Below are positions 28,134 through 38,189 of a stretch of DNA of 64,000 bases, piece after piece. The position numbers and the translations under genes are program-made. The notes under the pieces were generated by a model that ran no database searches, was not told the DNA's origin, and saw only the letters and a list, made by a program, of their open reading frames with translations. Source of the DNA: Bacteroidota bacterium (GTDB lineage Bacteria; Bacteroidota; Ignavibacteria; UBA10030; UBA6906); contig JAHBUR010000009.1 of NCBI GenBank assembly GCA_019637975.1, positions 81,001 through 145,000 of the forward strand, given 5' to 3'. Positions within the stretch are counted from its first letter, which is position 1, and the number at the start of each line of letters is the position of its first letter.

Positions 28134-30794
28134 TCAGAAAATGTTCCGGGCACTCTCCTGCTTCGTCACCTTGATGTCCTGCAACTGCGGAGCCTTCAGG
28201 CGAATCTCCAGTCTGTAATTCCGGTTGGGGCCTGTCGGCACCCAGTTGAACGTCATCTCCCAGCAATGCAAGTCGCGGTAGACACTCACCTGCGGCGCGG
28301 CGAAAATTCTATTCACCAGATCATAATTCGTACTGGCCGAGATCTTCCAATTCTCAGTAAGACTGAAACTGAGCGACGCGGACAGATTCGAGCTGCGAAA
28401 TTTGTTGCGCGGATCCTCTTGGGATTGCGAAAAGTTATAAGAAAGATCAAGCCTCCACGGAATACTAAAATCCGGCACTGGATCATCATACAGCTGGCGA
28501 GTGCCGCTTTGCTGACGCAATGAATCAGCCGCGGAAAGTACCGGGCCGGCTGTCGATTTCTTTTTTTCTCCACTCAACGACGTCGAAAGACTGATATTAA
28601 AATTCGTGAGTTGTGCCAATTGCCCCGTCTCTTTCACGAGGAATTTATTGACACGCCGACCGATTCTCGGATCCAACGGATCGGGCTCGAATTTGTAGAG
28701 ATTAAAGCTCGTACTGCCGCTGATATTCAACAACGTTCCGATATTTGTCCGGTAACCAATACTAATCGGGTCGAACTTCAAGCTGTCTCTGGCAAAGTTG
28801 TAACCTGTTGAGACATCAAAATTAAGAAGCTGGAACTTGTTCTCCTGCCCCGCTGAATCGGACGATTCTGTTTTCATTTCAATCACATTTTCGATGCGAA
28901 GCCCGATCGCCTGCCGTTCTTCACCGGGCGCCCCGCCGAACACTTCGCGATCATAGAATCCGTATTTCTGCACACGTCCAAATTGGTCAACGTATGTTCC
29001 AAAATACCCGAATGACGGTTTCGAGAAATCAGGCTGGTACGTATAACTGAGCGATGGCTTTACTTGATGCCGTATGCCCTTGATGCCAAGAATATTTGGT
29101 TGGACGATGCCGTAGAATTTCGTTCCTGCACTAATTCCCATACTGAAAACCCGAACGGCTTTGAATCTCCTGAATTCCGTATCAATGACACGGTATGTTG
29201 TATCACGATTGCCGCTTGTATCCGGCTCGCCGATGGTTGTCTCCAGTTCGCGGCGTGTCCCCTTCTCGTACCATTTCTCCGTGTAGTTGAAGAAAGGAGT
29301 AATAGTGAAATAGCCGAGTTTCGGCGAAGCGTTGATGGTAACGTTGTGCTGAACTCCGCGCCGCTCTTCAACGCGTTCAACACCGAGCGTGTCGGCCTTG
29401 TACTGATTGCGCGTATTCAGCAGTTGTCCGCCGTACGTGTAGCCAATCAGGTCGTACCATGCAGAAGATGAACCGCCTGAACTGCTCTTTGAACGGAACG
29501 GAAAACTTTGTCCCCGATTGAAACTCAGGTTCGGTAACGCATCGCTGATTTCCAACTGACCCGGCTGTGCAGTGAGGTTCTGCCTTCTGCTCACATTCAA
29601 CGTGAGACTGTTCGGCGTTCCCTCCCATGATTTGGAAAGGGTGGCATTCGAGTATATTTCCTGACGCAAAAGATCATCCAACCTGTAACTGACGTTTTGA
29701 TAATACGATGATCCGCTCGTGAACGTGAAGTCGACGACAAGCCGTGTTGTCGGATTGAATTCCTGGTTATGCCCGACATGAATGTTGAACACTCTCTGAT
29801 TGGAATAGTTGGGATCGCCCCGCTCGCCTGAGATTGTTTTGGCGTACGAAGCATTGATACCGCCGGAGAAATTGTATCGCAATGCGTACCGGAAATTGGA
29901 ATACAACACCCAGCTTCCCTTCGTGTAGCCGTCGCCCGTCACGCTCCAATCCAGATAATCGTTGATTGCCCAATAGTAGCCGAGATGGAGCAAATAGCGT
30001 CCGCGATTGCTTTCGCCGTACGCCGGCCCGATGATGCCCGAGCGCCTTCCTCGCTCCGTCGGAAAAATGCCGAACGGCAGCGCAAAGACAGGCACATCCG
30101 ACACATACAAATAGATCGGCCGGGCAACGATGTTCTGCTTCAGCGAAATTTTCATTTCCGGACTGCCGAAGTAGTAATGCGGATGATCGGCGTCGCATGT
30201 CGTGTACTTGCCGTCGGCCACAAAGAGAACATCCGTTCCTATCTTTTTGATCTCCTCGCCGCGGTAATATCCGCCTTCAAGCTCCGTCTTGCCGACGTCA
30301 ATTTTCCCTTTCTTCGTTTTGAAGTTGTAGGAGATTTTTTGCCCGCGATATGTTTCATTTCCATCAATCAAATCCGGAGCGCCGCGAATGCCAGTTTTCG
30401 ACGTATCCGACGCGTCGGGAACACCTTGCGCATTCAGCACGGAGGTATTCCAATTCACATCAATGTACTCCGCTTTTATGCCCATTTCCTTGTACCTGAT
30501 GCTGCTCGTGCCGTGAAGGTACATCGTTCTGTTGCGCAGCGAGTAGATGATGGAATCCTTCGCAACGTAGGAAACAACGGAGTCAATGCCTGAAGGAGAT
30601 TGTGCTGCGATCAGCGAATCCACGCCGGTGGTGTCCGAAGATTGCTGAGATAGCGTGTCGGGGAAAGATGGGGTTGTAGTGTCGGGTAAGACTGGAATTG
30701 CTTGCGGCAGATCGGGGATTTGAGCCCACGCCGGCGCATGCATTCCTGCAAGAAGGAAAACCAACAGCATGGTTGTAGATGTCGGCTTCTGCAT
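28134..30794 (-). CDS. lptD: LptD-like outer-membrane LPS-assembly protein
   Basis: 886 aa with signal peptide (LLVFLLAGMHAPAWA). An OstA/LptA-like beta-jellyroll lies at about residues 75-200: an LNAQGVPD phrase, YRGQKISYNFKTKKGKI, LEGGYYRGEE. It continues into a long beta-barrel rich in aromatic-ended strands. The phrase ALPFGIFPTERGRRSGII is the characteristic LptD insert-strand region. This matches the diverged putative LPS-assembly LptD of Bacteroidota-type bacteria; cysteine pairs as in E. coli LptD are not evident. Its ATG overlaps the rarA stop (TAATG), so translation is coupled. Confidence 0.82.
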   Translation of the reverse strand: MQKPTSTTMLLVFLLAGMHAPAWAQIPDLPQAIPVLPDTTTPSFPDTLSQQSSDTTGVDSLIAAQSPSGIDSVVSYVAKDSIIYSLRNRTMYLHGTSSIRYKEMGIKAEYIDVNWNTSVLNAQGVPDASDTSKTGIRGAPDLIDGNETYRGQKISYNFKTKKGKIDVGKTELEGGYYRGEEIKKIGTDVLFVADGKYTTCDADHPHYYFGSPEMKISLKQNIVARPIYLYVSDVPVFALPFGIFPTERGRRSGIIGPAYGESNRGRYLLHLGYYWAINDYLDWSVTGDGYTKGSWVLYSNFRYALRYNFSGGINASYAKTISGERGDPNYSNQRVFNIHVGHNQEFNPTTRLVVDFTFTSGSSYYQNVSYRLDDLLRQEIYSNATLSKSWEGTPNSLTLNVSRRQNLTAQPGQLEISDALPNLSFNRGQSFPFRSKSSSGGSSSAWYDLIGYTYGGQLLNTRNQYKADTLGVERVEERRGVQHNVTINASPKLGYFTITPFFNYTEKWYEKGTRRELETTIGEPDTSGNRDTTYRVIDTEFRRFKAVRVFSMGISAGTKFYGIVQPNILGIKGIRHQVKPSLSYTYQPDFSKPSFGYFGTYVDQFGRVQKYGFYDREVFGGAPGEERQAIGLRIENVIEMKTESSDSAGQENKFQLLNFDVSTGYNFARDSLKFDPISIGYRTNIGTLLNISGSTSFNLYKFEPDPLDPRIGRRVNKFLVKETGQLAQLTNFNISLSTSLSGEKKKSTAGPVLSAADSLRQQSGTRQLYDDPVPDFSIPWRLDLSYNFSQSQEDPRNKFRSSNLSASLSFSLTENWKISASTNYDLVNRIFAAPQVSVYRDLHCWEMTFNWVPTGPNRNYRLEIRLKAPQLQDIKVTKQESARNIF

Positions 30795-32116
30795 TACCGT
30801 TTCTTCGATTTCCACCAACTGAGCAGCCTCTCACGGATCTTCATCTCGCCGCCGAGTTCCGTCGGACGGTAGTAGACGCGGTTCTTCAACCCGTCCGGCA
30901 GATACTGCTGCTCGACGAAATGCGTCTCAAAATCATGACTGTACTTGTAGTCGGCGCCATAGTCGAGATCTTTCATGAGCTTGGTCGGGGCGTTCCGCAA
31001 ATGCAATGGTACAGGTTCATCCGGCTTTGTCTTCACATCACTCATCGCTTCGTTGATGGCCATATACGATGCGTTGCTTTTCAGGCAAGACGCCAGATAC
31101 GCAGCAGTCTGTGCAAGCACGATCCGCGCCTCCGGCATTCCGATGTAATCAACTGCCGTGAAACAAGACGTTGCAAGCGTCAAGGCATACGGATCGGCAT
31201 TCCCGATATCTTCCGACGCAAGGACGATCATCCGGCGCGCAATAAATTTCGGATCTTCTCCCCCTTCGAGCATGCGCGCAAGCCAGTACACGGCAGCATC
31301 GGGATCGCTTCCTCTGACACTCTTGATGAAGGCGGAGATGATGTTGTAATGCTCTTCACCGCCTTTATCGTACTTCACAAATTTTCGTTGAAATGCCTCT
31401 TCGATATGCTTCTTGGCGATAACCCGTCGCTTGTGAACATCAGGCTTCGTCAGGTTGATTGCGGTTTCGAGTCCGTTCAGCAACATGCGCGCATCCCCGC
31501 CCGAAAGATGGATCAGATAGTCACGGTTTTCTATCTGAATATCCAGCTTGCTCAATACGTGATCCGTTTTCAGAGCATGATCAATGATGATTGTGAGATG
31601 TTCTGTCGAGAGGGATTGAAGAACATAGATGCGCGAGCGAGAGAGAAGCGGTGAGATCACTTCGAACGAAGGATTCTCCGTTGTGGCTCCGATCAGCGTG
31701 ATGAGGCCGTCTTCGACGCTATGCAAGAGGGCATCCTGCTGTGCTTTGTTGAAGCGGTGAATCTCATCGATGAACAGAATGGTGTTCCGCTGGAAGTGTT
31801 TCCGGTTCACAGCAGCTTTGTCCAGAACCTCGCGAACATCCTTTACGCCGGACGAAACGGCATTCAGTTGATAGAAGTCGGCTTGCGTATGTCCGGCAAT
31901 TATGCGGGCAAGCGTTGTTTTGCCGCTGCCCGGCGGACCCCAGAAGATCATTGAGGGAAGCCGGTCGCTTTCAATCAGAACGCTCAGCGGTTTTCCTTCT
32001 CCCAACAGATGTTCCTGTCCCACAAACTCGTCCAGTGATTGCGGACGGACGCGTTCGGCAAGCGGGGCATACGTTGATGGTGGGTTGGATTGAGGTGTAG
32101 AGTCGAAGAGTTCCAT
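30794..32116 (-). CDS. rarA: Replication-associated recombination protein A (MgsA/RarA AAA+ ATPase)
   Basis: Clamp-loader-like ATPase acting at stalled forks, about 440 aa. Visible: [17 protein letters not shown] at the start, Walker [17 protein letters not shown], Walker [21 protein letters not shown], sensor [11 protein letters not shown], and the RarA C-terminal part [31 protein letters not shown] and [10 protein letters not shown]. The ATG at 32116 is preferred because homologues begin at about this point. It sits between an ftsB-like gene and lptD on the same strand. Confidence 0.94.
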   Translation of the reverse strand: MELFDSTPQSNPPSTYAPLAERVRPQSLDEFVGQEHLLGEGKPLSVLIESDRLPSMIFWGPPGSGKTTLARIIAGHTQADFYQLNAVSSGVKDVREVLDKAAVNRKHFQRNTILFIDEIHRFNKAQQDALLHSVEDGLITLIGATTENPSFEVISPLLSRSRIYVLQSLSTEHLTIIIDHALKTDHVLSKLDIQIENRDYLIHLSGGDARMLLNGLETAINLTKPDVHKRRVIAKKHIEEAFQRKFVKYDKGGEEHYNIISAFIKSVRGSDPDAAVYWLARMLEGGEDPKFIARRMIVLASEDIGNADPYALTLATSCFTAVDYIGMPEARIVLAQTAAYLASCLKSNASYMAINEAMSDVKTKPDEPVPLHLRNAPTKLMKDLDYGADYKYSHDFETHFVEQQYLPDGLKNRVYYRPTELGGEMKIRERLLSWWKSKKR

Positions 32117-32182
32117 TCGGTTCGATCGCAGATTACCGATCAGGATTACGACGGGCCGCAATCTGCAATCCGCAATCTCACA

Positions 32183-32524
32183 TCATTTTCTGTTCACCTT
32201 GTAGACGGTTTCTCCTTCGCGGATCATCCCGTATTTTTCGCGGGCAACCTTCTCGACCGCCCGCGGATCACCTTCGAGCGCCTTTGCTTCGGATTGCAGG
32301 CGCTTTGTCTCTTCTTCCGCCGCCTGAATTTTCGAAACAAGCTCTGCTTTCTGGCTTTGTAAACGGATGCGTTGAACAACTCCATGACTTCCCAACAGCG
32401 CGTAGAGAACAACGGCCGATCCGAGGATGAATCGTACCATAAACCGCTTGTTCTTCAACAAACGAACCAGCTTCGCCTTGACGTTCGAGCTTTTGCTGCT
32501 CTTGCGGTAGAAAAGACTGTCCAT
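32183..32524 (-). CDS. FtsB/DivIC-like septum formation initiator
   Basis: 113 aa bitopic membrane protein. A basic cytoplasmic tail (residues 1-28), one transmembrane helix (FMVRFILGSAVVLYALLGS), then a coiled coil (QSQKAELVSKIQAAEEETKR) and the family-type ending DPRAVEKVAREKYGMIREGE. In division complexes such proteins pair with FtsL and bridge FtsQ and the FtsWI synthase. The closing motif AREKYGM..GE is the best evidence. Co-directional with rarA and lptD. Confidence 0.85.
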   Translation of the reverse strand: MDSLFYRKSSKSSNVKAKLVRLLKNKRFMVRFILGSAVVLYALLGSHGVVQRIRLQSQKAELVSKIQAAEEETKRLQSEAKALEGDPRAVEKVAREKYGMIREGETVYKVNRK

Positions 32525-32577
32525 AGCGCACGCAATGTACCAATATTTTCAGGGGTTTGCAACCGAATGAACTGCCG

Positions 32578-32615
32578 ATAAACAAAGCGGCCGAACCCGT
32601 ATAGGGTCCGGCCGC
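32578..32615 (-). terminator. Terminator after the regulatory-domain lipoprotein gene
   Basis: GC-rich stem GCGGCCG (32587-32593) with CGGCCGC (32609-32615), extended inward by ACCC/GGGT with one mismatch. On the minus strand it is followed by TTTGTTT. Confidence 0.75.
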
Positions 32616-32634
32616 AAATCAGACGCAAAGACTG

Positions 32635-33771
32635 CTACTGCGCAATCCGTTTAGGCGGCAGAGCAACGGGTCTGAACGATGAATCCGTCGGACTGGAAAC
32701 ACCATCCCGTATGGTGTTTATAACTGATACCGCTTGAGTGGTGCCATTGATATCGTACACGTACCACTGATTGCCGGCAATTCCGCGCACGATGCGATCT
32801 TCACGCACAAGCCCCGCGGAAGTGTACACGCGGACTGTTGCGTCTGAGGAGTCCGACATGAAGTGACTGCCTGTCGAGTTGCGGTTGCTGTAATCATGAA
32901 TCTTGTACCGCAACGTTCCGGGGAAGAACTTGAAAATCGTGATTGTCTCCGGCCCGTACGAGGTGACATCATCGTGATCGAGGAATGCAATGGTATCGCC
33001 GTTCGCCGCCTGGACAACACGGTTCCCGTAGAAAACATGGTACCGTGGTCTTCCCGCGACTGCAGTACTGTCACCTGTCAGATGCGAGTCAAGATCGGAG
33101 GGCTTCAATCCCCAATTTAGCACGATCCGTATTTGGCCGGGCGGAACCGGTTGCGTGACTGTTGTCGTGAATTGCGTTGCAGTCGTATCCGTAACGGATC
33201 GGTTTGCAACCAGCGGCACACGTCCGGCGGCGTGAATCACATACACATAGTTGCCGATCGTGAGTGAAGTAGTGAAACGACCTTGAGAGTCTGTTGTCAG
33301 ATCAGGGAACCGAAACGCGGATGTATCGTTGCCGGATCCGACAAAAAATCGGACTGTCGCGCCGGAAATGGCCGATCCTGTTTGGGCATCATTCACGGTA
33401 CCGGTAATCTGTTGCGCTGCAAGAATTGTTGTCCCCGCCGCAACACTCGTTTGCCCCAAAGGAATAACAACATCGATGTATGCTGTGGGACGCCCGGCCG
33501 CGGAAATCACGACGGTATAGCGTCCCGCGGCATTCACCGCTACTTGCCACACACCCGAAGCGTTGCTCGTTCCCGATGCTGCCGGTGAACCCGCAACTGC
33601 CGTGCCCGCGTAGCACTGAACCGCAGCCCCTGAAATTGCCTGACCGCCAAACGCCTGCACAGTACCCGATACGTTTATGCCTCCTGACGGTTCGGAACCG
33701 GAACCATCTTTCTTGCAACCCGCAATCAACAATGTACAACAGACACCAAAGATGAGAACAGCATTTTTCAT
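32635..33771 (-). CDS. Lipoprotein with carboxypeptidase-regulatory-like repeats and YfaP-like C-terminus
   Basis: About 378 aa. GGGGAGG just before the ATG at 33771 fixes the start. A lipoprotein signal ends in LLIAGC, so it is lipid-anchored. Two successive beta-sandwich repeats of the carboxypeptidase-regulatory type cover about residues 30-200: NVSGTVQAFGGQAISGAAVQ, then ITGTVNDAQTGSAISGATVR. The last part (LNWGLKPSDLDSHL, then FLDHDDVTSYGPETITI) resembles the YfaP/DUF2135 pattern. Probably a surface or periplasmic structural or adhesive protein. It is isolated by terminators on both sides. Confidence 0.75.
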   Translation of the reverse strand: MKNAVLIFGVCCTLLIAGCKKDGSGSEPSGGINVSGTVQAFGGQAISGAAVQCYAGTAVAGSPAASGTSNASGVWQVAVNAAGRYTVVISAAGRPTAYIDVVIPLGQTSVAAGTTILAAQQITGTVNDAQTGSAISGATVRFFVGSGNDTSAFRFPDLTTDSQGRFTTSLTIGNYVYVIHAAGRVPLVANRSVTDTTATQFTTTVTQPVPPGQIRIVLNWGLKPSDLDSHLTGDSTAVAGRPRYHVFYGNRVVQAANGDTIAFLDHDDVTSYGPETITIFKFFPGTLRYKIHDYSNRNSTGSHFMSDSSDATVRVYTSAGLVREDRIVRGIAGNQWYVYDINGTTQAVSVINTIRDGVSSPTDSSFRPVALPPKRIAQ

Positions 33772-33806
33772 ACTACCTCCCCTGAAAAATTGTTGGTATG
33801 AGAAAA

Positions 33807-33846
33807 AAAAACGCACGAACATTCTGATGAATATTCGTGCGTTTTT
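33807..33846 (-). terminator. Strong terminator downstream of ddl
   Basis: A 13-bp perfect stem (arm AAAAACGCACGAA) with a small inner stem ATTC/GAAT, followed on the minus strand by a run of T. It ends the long minus-strand transcript coming through ddl and isolates the lipoprotein gene. Confidence 0.88.
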
Positions 33847-34025
33847 ATGAGAACGGTTTTTACTGCGTTGTACGCTGATGCAGTATAGTCAAGGTCGACT
33901 TAAGTGTCAAGGTCGTGTGATGTGTATCTCACCGAAAGCGAGAAAGGATGTTGCAGTATTCAACACTCACCAGCCGCTTGAGCGAAGTAGCGAGAGAACA
34001 GACTTATGATGAATTTCGGTTTGAA

Positions 34026-35162
34026 CTACGAAATGTACCACTCTTCACGCGGACGGTAGGATGTCCGGCTTTTGCTCTTTTCTTTGTAACGGTCCAGTGC
34101 AAGTTGAATGAGCCGGTCAAGAAGTTGTGAGTAAGAGATGCCCGATGCCTCCCACAGTTTCGGATACATGCTGATGGCCGTAAATCCGGGGATGGTATTG
34201 ATTTCGTTCAGATAGATGTTGTTTGTTTTTTTCGTCACAAAGAAATCCACCCGCGCCATCCCGGCACAATCCAATACAGTAAACGCATTGACGGCTAGTC
34301 GACGCAGACGTCTTGCAATTTCTTTCGGCATCTTTGCCGGAATGTCAGCACGAGACTTCCCATCCACGTACTTTGCATCGTAGTCATAGAATTCATTCGA
34401 GGGAATGATTTCACCCGGAACTGAGGCAATGGGCTCGTCATTTCCCAGCACGCTTACTTCAATCTCGCGGGCATTCCTGACGCCTTGTTCGCAAATCACT
34501 TTTCGATCGAATTCCGCTGCGAGTTCAACCGCGACCTGCAGTTCTTTCCTACCGTACGCTTTTGAAATGCCGACACTCGATCCCGTGTTCGCAGGCTTCA
34601 CGAATACCGGATATCGCAGGGTTTTTTCGACGGCGGCAGCCACTTTCTTCGGGTTTTCGCGACAGTTCGACGAGAGGAACCACACATATTTCACAACCGG
34701 AAGCCCGGCCTGTTTGTGGAGCTGTTTCTGAACAATTTTATCCATGCCGACGGCGGAGGCAAGAACGCCGGCACCGACATACGGAATGTTTGCCAACTCC
34801 AACAGTCCCTGCAGCGTTCCATCTTCTCCAAACGTTCCATGAACAACCGGAAACACAACATCAAGCTTCATCTCTGCATACCTTTCCCCGCTGAGAGAAA
34901 CAAGCGACTGCCGGTTCGGTTCCGGCACAAGAAATCGTTCCGGTTCCCGCTCAAGTCCCTCTTTTGATTTGAGCCGTTGCAGAGATTCCCTCGAACTGAT
35001 CCAGCGGCCTCCTTTGGTGATCCCAATCGGAACAACGTCATATTTTGCTGTGTCGAGCGCATTGATAACGGAGGTTGCTGAAACGAGCGAGACTTCGTGC
35101 TCACCTGAACGGCCGCCGAAAATTACCCCGACTCGAAGTTTTCTATCTACAGGGTTTGTCAA
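34026..35162 (-). CDS. ddl: D-alanine--D-alanine ligase
   Basis: ATP-grasp enzyme making the D-Ala-D-Ala dipeptide of peptidoglycan, 378 aa. N-terminal VGVIFGGRSGEHEVSLVSA, the VVHGTFGEDGTLQGLLEL block, PVFVKPANTGSSVGISKAY, CEQGVRNAREIEVSVLGN, and the metal/ATP site FVTKKTNNIYLNEINTIPGF. The start appears to be a TTG (TTG ACA AAC), with no ATG or GTG before the first conserved strand. It lies 35 bases after the class II aldolase gene, at the end of a long co-directional run, and before a strong terminator. Confidence 0.95.
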   Translation of the reverse strand: MTNPVDRKLRVGVIFGGRSGEHEVSLVSATSVINALDTAKYDVVPIGITKGGRWISSRESLQRLKSKEGLEREPERFLVPEPNRQSLVSLSGERYAEMKLDVVFPVVHGTFGEDGTLQGLLELANIPYVGAGVLASAVGMDKIVQKQLHKQAGLPVVKYVWFLSSNCRENPKKVAAAVEKTLRYPVFVKPANTGSSVGISKAYGRKELQVAVELAAEFDRKVICEQGVRNAREIEVSVLGNDEPIASVPGEIIPSNEFYDYDAKYVDGKSRADIPAKMPKEIARRLRRLAVNAFTVLDCAGMARVDFFVTKKTNNIYLNEINTIPGFTAISMYPKLWEASGISYSQLLDRLIQLALDRYKEKSKSRTSYRPREEWYIS

Positions 35163-35197
35163 GACGTTGTCACAATAGGGTTTGTTGAATTGGTGGA

Positions 35198-35953
35198 TTA
35201 GCGGAGTCCGAGTTCTTGAAGCTTCTGTTCAACGTACTTTCGCAACTCCGGTTCGGTCAGTTCAGTTACCGGGGTTGCCGGGATTTCGCATGCGATCTTG
35301 CTGGAAAAATCCTTGCCGTAGCTTTGCACGCTGACAGCCCGCAGTTTGGCGAGCTGCTCTTCCGAGAGTGTTCTTACCCCCCCAAGCATGTGGGCTATAA
35401 ACGTGATATGAGCTGCATGCTCTACCTTTTCCATCTTGAAAAATGCATCATACACATCAGGTCCGAAAGCAACAGCTCCGTGATTGGCAAGGAGAATTGC
35501 GTCGCCCTTTTCGATAAACGGTGCGAGCGACGCGGTCACTTCGGGTGTTGATGGGGTCGCATACTCGGCAAGCGGTATGGCCCCAAGCCCGACAATCACC
35601 TCCGGGAAGGTACAGAGATCAAGCCCGATTCTTGCGGTGGCAAAACCTGTTGCATAAACCGGATGGGCGTGCACTACAGCATTCACATCTCTGCGCTGGC
35701 GGTAAATGAACAGATGCATCCCGACTTCCGTCGAAGGCTTCCCTGCTCCGCTTACTTGGCGGCCGTCGGGCGACACTTCAACAATGTCGTGTCGTGTCAC
35801 CATCCCCTTATTGATTCCCGATCGTGTCGTGAGAATGTTGCCACTTCCCAGCCGTACACTGACATTGCCGTCAGTTGCGGCAACCATCCCTCGTGCGTAC
35901 AAGCGATGGCAGACATCAAGCAATTGCGTAAGAATGTCGGATGATCCGGTCAT
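35198..35953 (-). CDS. Class II aldolase/adducin family protein
   Basis: Zinc-dependent aldolase fold, 251 aa, similar to L-fuculose-1-phosphate aldolase. Visible: GMVAATDGNVSVRLGSGNIL (phosphate-binding region), PSTEVGMHLFIYRQRRDV with the catalytic glutamate, the zinc ligands in VVHAHPVYATGF, and the third histidine in LLANHGAVAFGPDVYDAF. Substrate is not predictable from this; methylthioribulose-phosphate dehydratase (MtnB) is a related possibility. The flanking genes (TlpA-like and ddl) give no sugar-pathway context. Confidence 0.85.
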   Translation of the reverse strand: MTGSSDILTQLLDVCHRLYARGMVAATDGNVSVRLGSGNILTTRSGINKGMVTRHDIVEVSPDGRQVSGAGKPSTEVGMHLFIYRQRRDVNAVVHAHPVYATGFATARIGLDLCTFPEVIVGLGAIPLAEYATPSTPEVTASLAPFIEKGDAILLANHGAVAFGPDVYDAFFKMEKVEHAAHITFIAHMLGGVRTLSEEQLAKLRAVSVQSYGKDFSSKIACEIPATPVTELTEPELRKYVEQKLQELGLR

Positions 35954-36015
35954 TAAAAGGATACGGAATGCTGTTCAATGATAGCGAAAGGCAGGGTGAG
36001 TTTCAAATTGTGTGG

Positions 36016-36519
36016 TCACTTCTGAAGGAGGGGCAGAACAAGGCGCTCCAGTTCCGATTTCTCCAACTCTTCAACCTTCATGGTCACAAGTTCCCCCTTG
36101 CGGTTATAGATGAACGTTGCCGGAACGCCGCCGCTCCACCGGGGATTCATCGCATTGATGAATTTTTCATCGTCATCGGTTTCCTTGATGTATGATGCGT
36201 CCGTAACGTTCAGTCGACGCAGAAAGGAGGTCACCTTCTGTCTGGCTCTTGAGTCGTCATCAATCGATATGAAAACCACGTCAAGCCCCTTCTCTGAATG
36301 TCTCTTCTGCAGTTTGAGGAATTCAGGAAATTCTTCGACACACGGCTTGCACCACGTTGCCCAGAAATTCAAGACAAGGACTCTCCCCTTCGATTTCTCG
36401 CGCAATGCATTGAATCCATTTTCGTCAATGGGCAGCAAAACAGGCCCAAGGCTTGTGCCCTGCGCCTGCCAAGCATTCTGCGTTATCAGACAGATCAGGA
36501 GAGTCGCGATGACGTGCAT
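36016..36519 (-). CDS. TlpA-like thiol-disulfide oxidoreductase
   Basis: Exported thioredoxin-fold protein of 167 aa with signal peptide (residues 1-20). Active site WCKPC in VLVLNFWATWCKPCVEEF, cis-proline region GVPATFIYNRKG. Such proteins reduce periplasmic disulfides, often for cytochrome c maturation; heme-c proteins are encoded 8 kb upstream. Its ATG overlaps the stop of the redoxin gene (TGATG), so the two are co-translated and probably cooperate. Confidence 0.9.
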   Translation of the reverse strand: MHVIATLLICLITQNAWQAQGTSLGPVLLPIDENGFNALREKSKGRVLVLNFWATWCKPCVEEFPEFLKLQKRHSEKGLDVVFISIDDDSRARQKVTSFLRRLNVTDASYIKETDDDEKFINAMNPRWSGGVPATFIYNRKGELVTMKVEELEKSELERLVLPLLQK

Positions 36520-37124
36520 CAGCTTTCTTTCTTCACGCGCTTGATGGTGCAGCCGAACGCCTTGGTTTCGGCACGCTGAACGGCTTTGCCGGCAAGCAAT
36601 GCATCGAGCGTCTCACGTAAATCATGCGTTTTGATTTTTTCGGGATTGCGCGAATCATCGATCCGGCCATGATACACAACGGTGCCGTTGTCATCCAGAA
36701 CGAAAATTTCCGGTGTTACTTGCGCCCCGTATTCGTCGGCAACGACATTGTTCCAATCCTTCAACACATCAAACTTGAAGCTGTTCTTGGCGGCATGTTC
36801 TTTTACTTCAGCCGCATCCTCTTGTTTGTTCGAGTTAATGCCGACGAAGGAAATTCCCCGGGGGGAATAATCCGCATACAATGTCGCCATCCTTTCGTTG
36901 TAGTCATTGGAAATGGGGCACTGCGTTGCGATGAACATCACCACGGCATATTTGCTTGAGAGATATTCATCAAGTGAATGCTCAACGCCATCGGGATCTT
37001 TAAGGGAGAATGAAGGGGCTTTCTTCCCTATCTCAAGTGACTCTGCATGCGTCGTGTTCGATATCGAGAATACGACCAGCGCACCAAGAACAAGCAAAGC
37101 CGCACCAATGATGTACTTCTTCAT
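36519..37124 (-). CDS. Exported peroxiredoxin-like redoxin (AhpC/TSA fold)
   Basis: 201 aa with an N-terminal membrane/signal segment (GAALLVLGALVVFSIS). The redoxin domain reads APSFSLKDPDGVEHSLDEYL, then a single active-site cysteine in FIATQCPISNDYNERM, then VTPEIFVLDDNGTVVYHGRI. A second cysteine near the end (AFGCTIKR) is typical of this subgroup. GGAGGAG precedes the ATG. It overlaps the TlpA-like gene by one base. Role likely periplasmic thiol or peroxide chemistry; exact substrate unknown. Confidence 0.85.
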   Translation of the reverse strand: MKKYIIGAALLVLGALVVFSISNTTHAESLEIGKKAPSFSLKDPDGVEHSLDEYLSSKYAVVMFIATQCPISNDYNERMATLYADYSPRGISFVGINSNKQEDAAEVKEHAAKNSFKFDVLKDWNNVVADEYGAQVTPEIFVLDDNGTVVYHGRIDDSRNPEKIKTHDLRETLDALLAGKAVQRAETKAFGCTIKRVKKES

Positions 37125-37178
37125 CGCAACTCCTCCGTAAATGATTGTTGTATGTTGATTGTATTGTGTATAAAACGA

Positions 37179-38171
37179 TTATCTACCCTTGATCCACTCT
37201 TCGGCAATCTGGACGGCGTTCGTTGCAGCACCCTTGCGCAGGTTATCGGACACTACCCATAACGTCAGGCCGCTGCCAATAGTTTCATCCCGGCGGATTC
37301 TTCCCACAAACACTTCATCACGGTCCCAGGCGGCAACAGGCATGGGGTAGAGTGATGCGGTCGGATCATCCTGAAGGAGAATGCCCTCGGCGTTCGCCAG
37401 GGCCTCTCGAACTTCATGCATCTCGAATTTCTTTTCAAGTTCTACATTGATCGACTCGCTGTGTCCGCCGTACACAGGAACGCGCACGCATGTTGCATTC
37501 ACTTTGATGGCATCATCGCCCATGATCTTCTTTGTCTCGTTTACCATCTTGTGTTCCTCTTTCGTATATCCGTCAGGGTGGAACACATCGACGTGTGGCA
37601 GGATATTCATGGCAATCTGGTGGGCGAACTTTTTCTCGACCGGCCGGTTAGCAAGTTCGTCTTCAAGCTGGGCAAGTCCCCGTTGTCCCGCTCCGGTCAC
37701 CGATTGATACGTTGAGACAATAACACGCTTAACCTTCCAACGGTCATGCAACGGCTTGAGAGCAACAACCATCTGAATAGTGGAGCAATTCGGGTTTGCG
37801 ATGATTCCTTTGTGGTGGAAGATCATTCTCCGATTTACCTCCGGGACAACAAGAGGAACGTTCGGATCCATCCGGAATGCGCTGCTGTTGTCAATCACCA
37901 GTGTGCCGGCTTTCGCGGCATGTGGAGCCATCTCCTTGCTCACTGTGGCACCTGCTGAAAACAGGGCTATCTCGATTCCTGCAAACGAGCGTTCCGTCAG
38001 TTGCTCGACGGGATGGATGATACCGCCGAATTCCACTTCCTTGCCGATCGATCGCTCGGAGGCAAGGAACTTGATGTTGCCGACAGGGAAGTTCCGTTCC
38101 TCCAAAATCTGAATCATCTTCCTTCCCACTAATCCTGTCGCGCCCACAACTGCTACGTTATACAGACGCAT
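37179..38171 (-). CDS. asd: Aspartate-semialdehyde dehydrogenase
   Basis: NADPH-dependent reductive dephosphorylation of aspartyl phosphate, a shared step to lysine/DAP, threonine and methionine. 330 aa. N-terminal VAVVGATGLVGRKMIQILEE, NSSAFRMDPNVPLVVPEVN, catalytic cysteine in NPNCSTIQMV, and VPVYGGHSESINVEL. AGGAG precedes the ATG. It follows lysA by 18 bases, pairing two enzymes of the DAP/lysine branch. Confidence 0.96.
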   Translation of the reverse strand: MRLYNVAVVGATGLVGRKMIQILEERNFPVGNIKFLASERSIGKEVEFGGIIHPVEQLTERSFAGIEIALFSAGATVSKEMAPHAAKAGTLVIDNSSAFRMDPNVPLVVPEVNRRMIFHHKGIIANPNCSTIQMVVALKPLHDRWKVKRVIVSTYQSVTGAGQRGLAQLEDELANRPVEKKFAHQIAMNILPHVDVFHPDGYTKEEHKMVNETKKIMGDDAIKVNATCVRVPVYGGHSESINVELEKKFEMHEVREALANAEGILLQDDPTASLYPMPVAAWDRDEVFVGRIRRDETIGSGLTLWVVSDNLRKGAATNAVQIAEEWIKGR

Positions 38172-38189
38172 GTTCAGTATCTCCTAAGT